Positions 63,768 through 64,000 of a stretch of 64,000 nucleotides of DNA are shown piece by piece. Below the pieces are notes generated by a model. The model ran no database searches and had not been told where the DNA came from. It saw nothing but the letters and a program-made list of their open reading frames with translations. The position numbers and the translations under genes are program-made. Source of the DNA: Hyphomonas sp. Mor2 (GTDB lineage: Bacteria > Pseudomonadota > Alphaproteobacteria > Caulobacterales > Hyphomonadaceae). The DNA lies in contig NZ_CP017718.1 of NCBI RefSeq assembly GCF_001854405.1, positions 124,001-188,000 of the forward strand, read 5' to 3'. Each line of letters opens with the position of its first letter. Within the stretch, counting starts at the first letter, position 1.

Positions 63768-64000
63768 CTCGATCAAACTTCAGAATGAAACCACGTTACA
63801 TTCGCTCTAAAACACGCTGCTATTTGCGCCTAGTGCGCCATTCTTAGCTTGGGACAATAGCATTATCGCGGTCAAAATCTCCATGTCGATAATGGAGCAT
63901 GAATGCGGATCTATGAGACCGGTCATCAGCAATCCACATCACCATAATTTTCGCTGTACATTTCGACGGCGCACTGCCTTTCTATCGGCCTAAGGGCGCT
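63768..64000. other. Right-end segment without a recognised gene
   Basis: No convincing frame in either direction. Contains one short inverted repeat, CTCCAT (63880-63885) with ATGGAG (63893-63898), and no T-run. The window ends before the next feature. Confidence 0.5.

Noticed and set aside
61731-64000. Diversity-generating retroelement around TIR 4
   Set aside because: No reverse transcriptase and no template repeat are visible up to the end of the window; the region beyond 64000 is unknown.

Overview
The window reads as a chromosomal segment of an alphaproteobacterium, most likely Caulobacterales/Hyphomonadaceae-like. Supporting evidence: a Usg-family gene, two MucR/Ros-type regulators, DUF2336, DUF1491, DUF6456 and PAS_5-type proteins, a FixLJ-linked cbb3 oxidase operon, a TonB-dependent receptor and very tightly packed genes (many 4-bp ATGA overlaps and overlapping convergent stops). 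The genus is inferred from gene content only.

Layout. 1-823: 3' part of a groES-groEL operon on the minus strand behind a perfect CIRCE (HrcA) operator. 1035-6710: housekeeping and unknown genes (usg, a PNPOx-like flavoprotein, a serine hydrolase, an MFS exporter, a DoxX-like protein, a DUF2336 protein). 6779-14743: a ten-gene Mrp/Mbh-type cation/proton antiporter operon with a split MrpA and three NuoL/M/N-like subunits. 14926-23314: regulators and small conserved genes (mucR, PAS_5, DnaA-domain-IV/DUF6456 pair, sufE, a histidine kinase, DUF1491, prfC). 23408-32788: a peptide-binding lipoprotein, DUF3667, a pseudouridine synthase, an AbgT transporter, LemA/DUF2207, a second mucR and a LysR regulator. 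32831-43392: an oxygen-response unit. A minus-strand operon (84-aa membrane protein, heme-PAS FixL, FixJ, a lone receiver) diverges from ccoNOQP-ccoGHIS, and the shared intergenic region carries an 18-bp near-palindrome. 43490-50418: acetyl-CoA synthetase, a crotonase, a TPR-sulfotransferase and a TonB receptor with a clear terminator.

From 50510 the character changes. An intact IS3-family element (50510-51732, no visible target duplication) abuts an island that looks more AT-rich to the eye. It holds four large TIR-domain proteins in a row: two TIR-TM-WD40 proteins (minus strand), one TIR-WD40 protein that has lost the membrane segment, and a TIR-TIR-TM-FGE/SUMF1-like protein. All four keep the TIR catalytic-type glutamate. 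Predicted topology puts the TIRs in the cytosol; in the three anchored proteins the propeller or FGE-like sensor would face the periplasm. The island also holds a small HGG-motif gene, the frameshifted remnant of a DGGQA-motif gene of the kind that (from memory) often accompanies it, and a 157-bp direct repeat in front of two of the TIR genes. This suggests TIR cassettes accumulated at one mobile-gene hot spot.

The island is the best candidate for an undescribed system, plausibly an envelope-sensing, NAD-depleting immune or stress module. That function is inference. The domains and repeats are read from the sequence.
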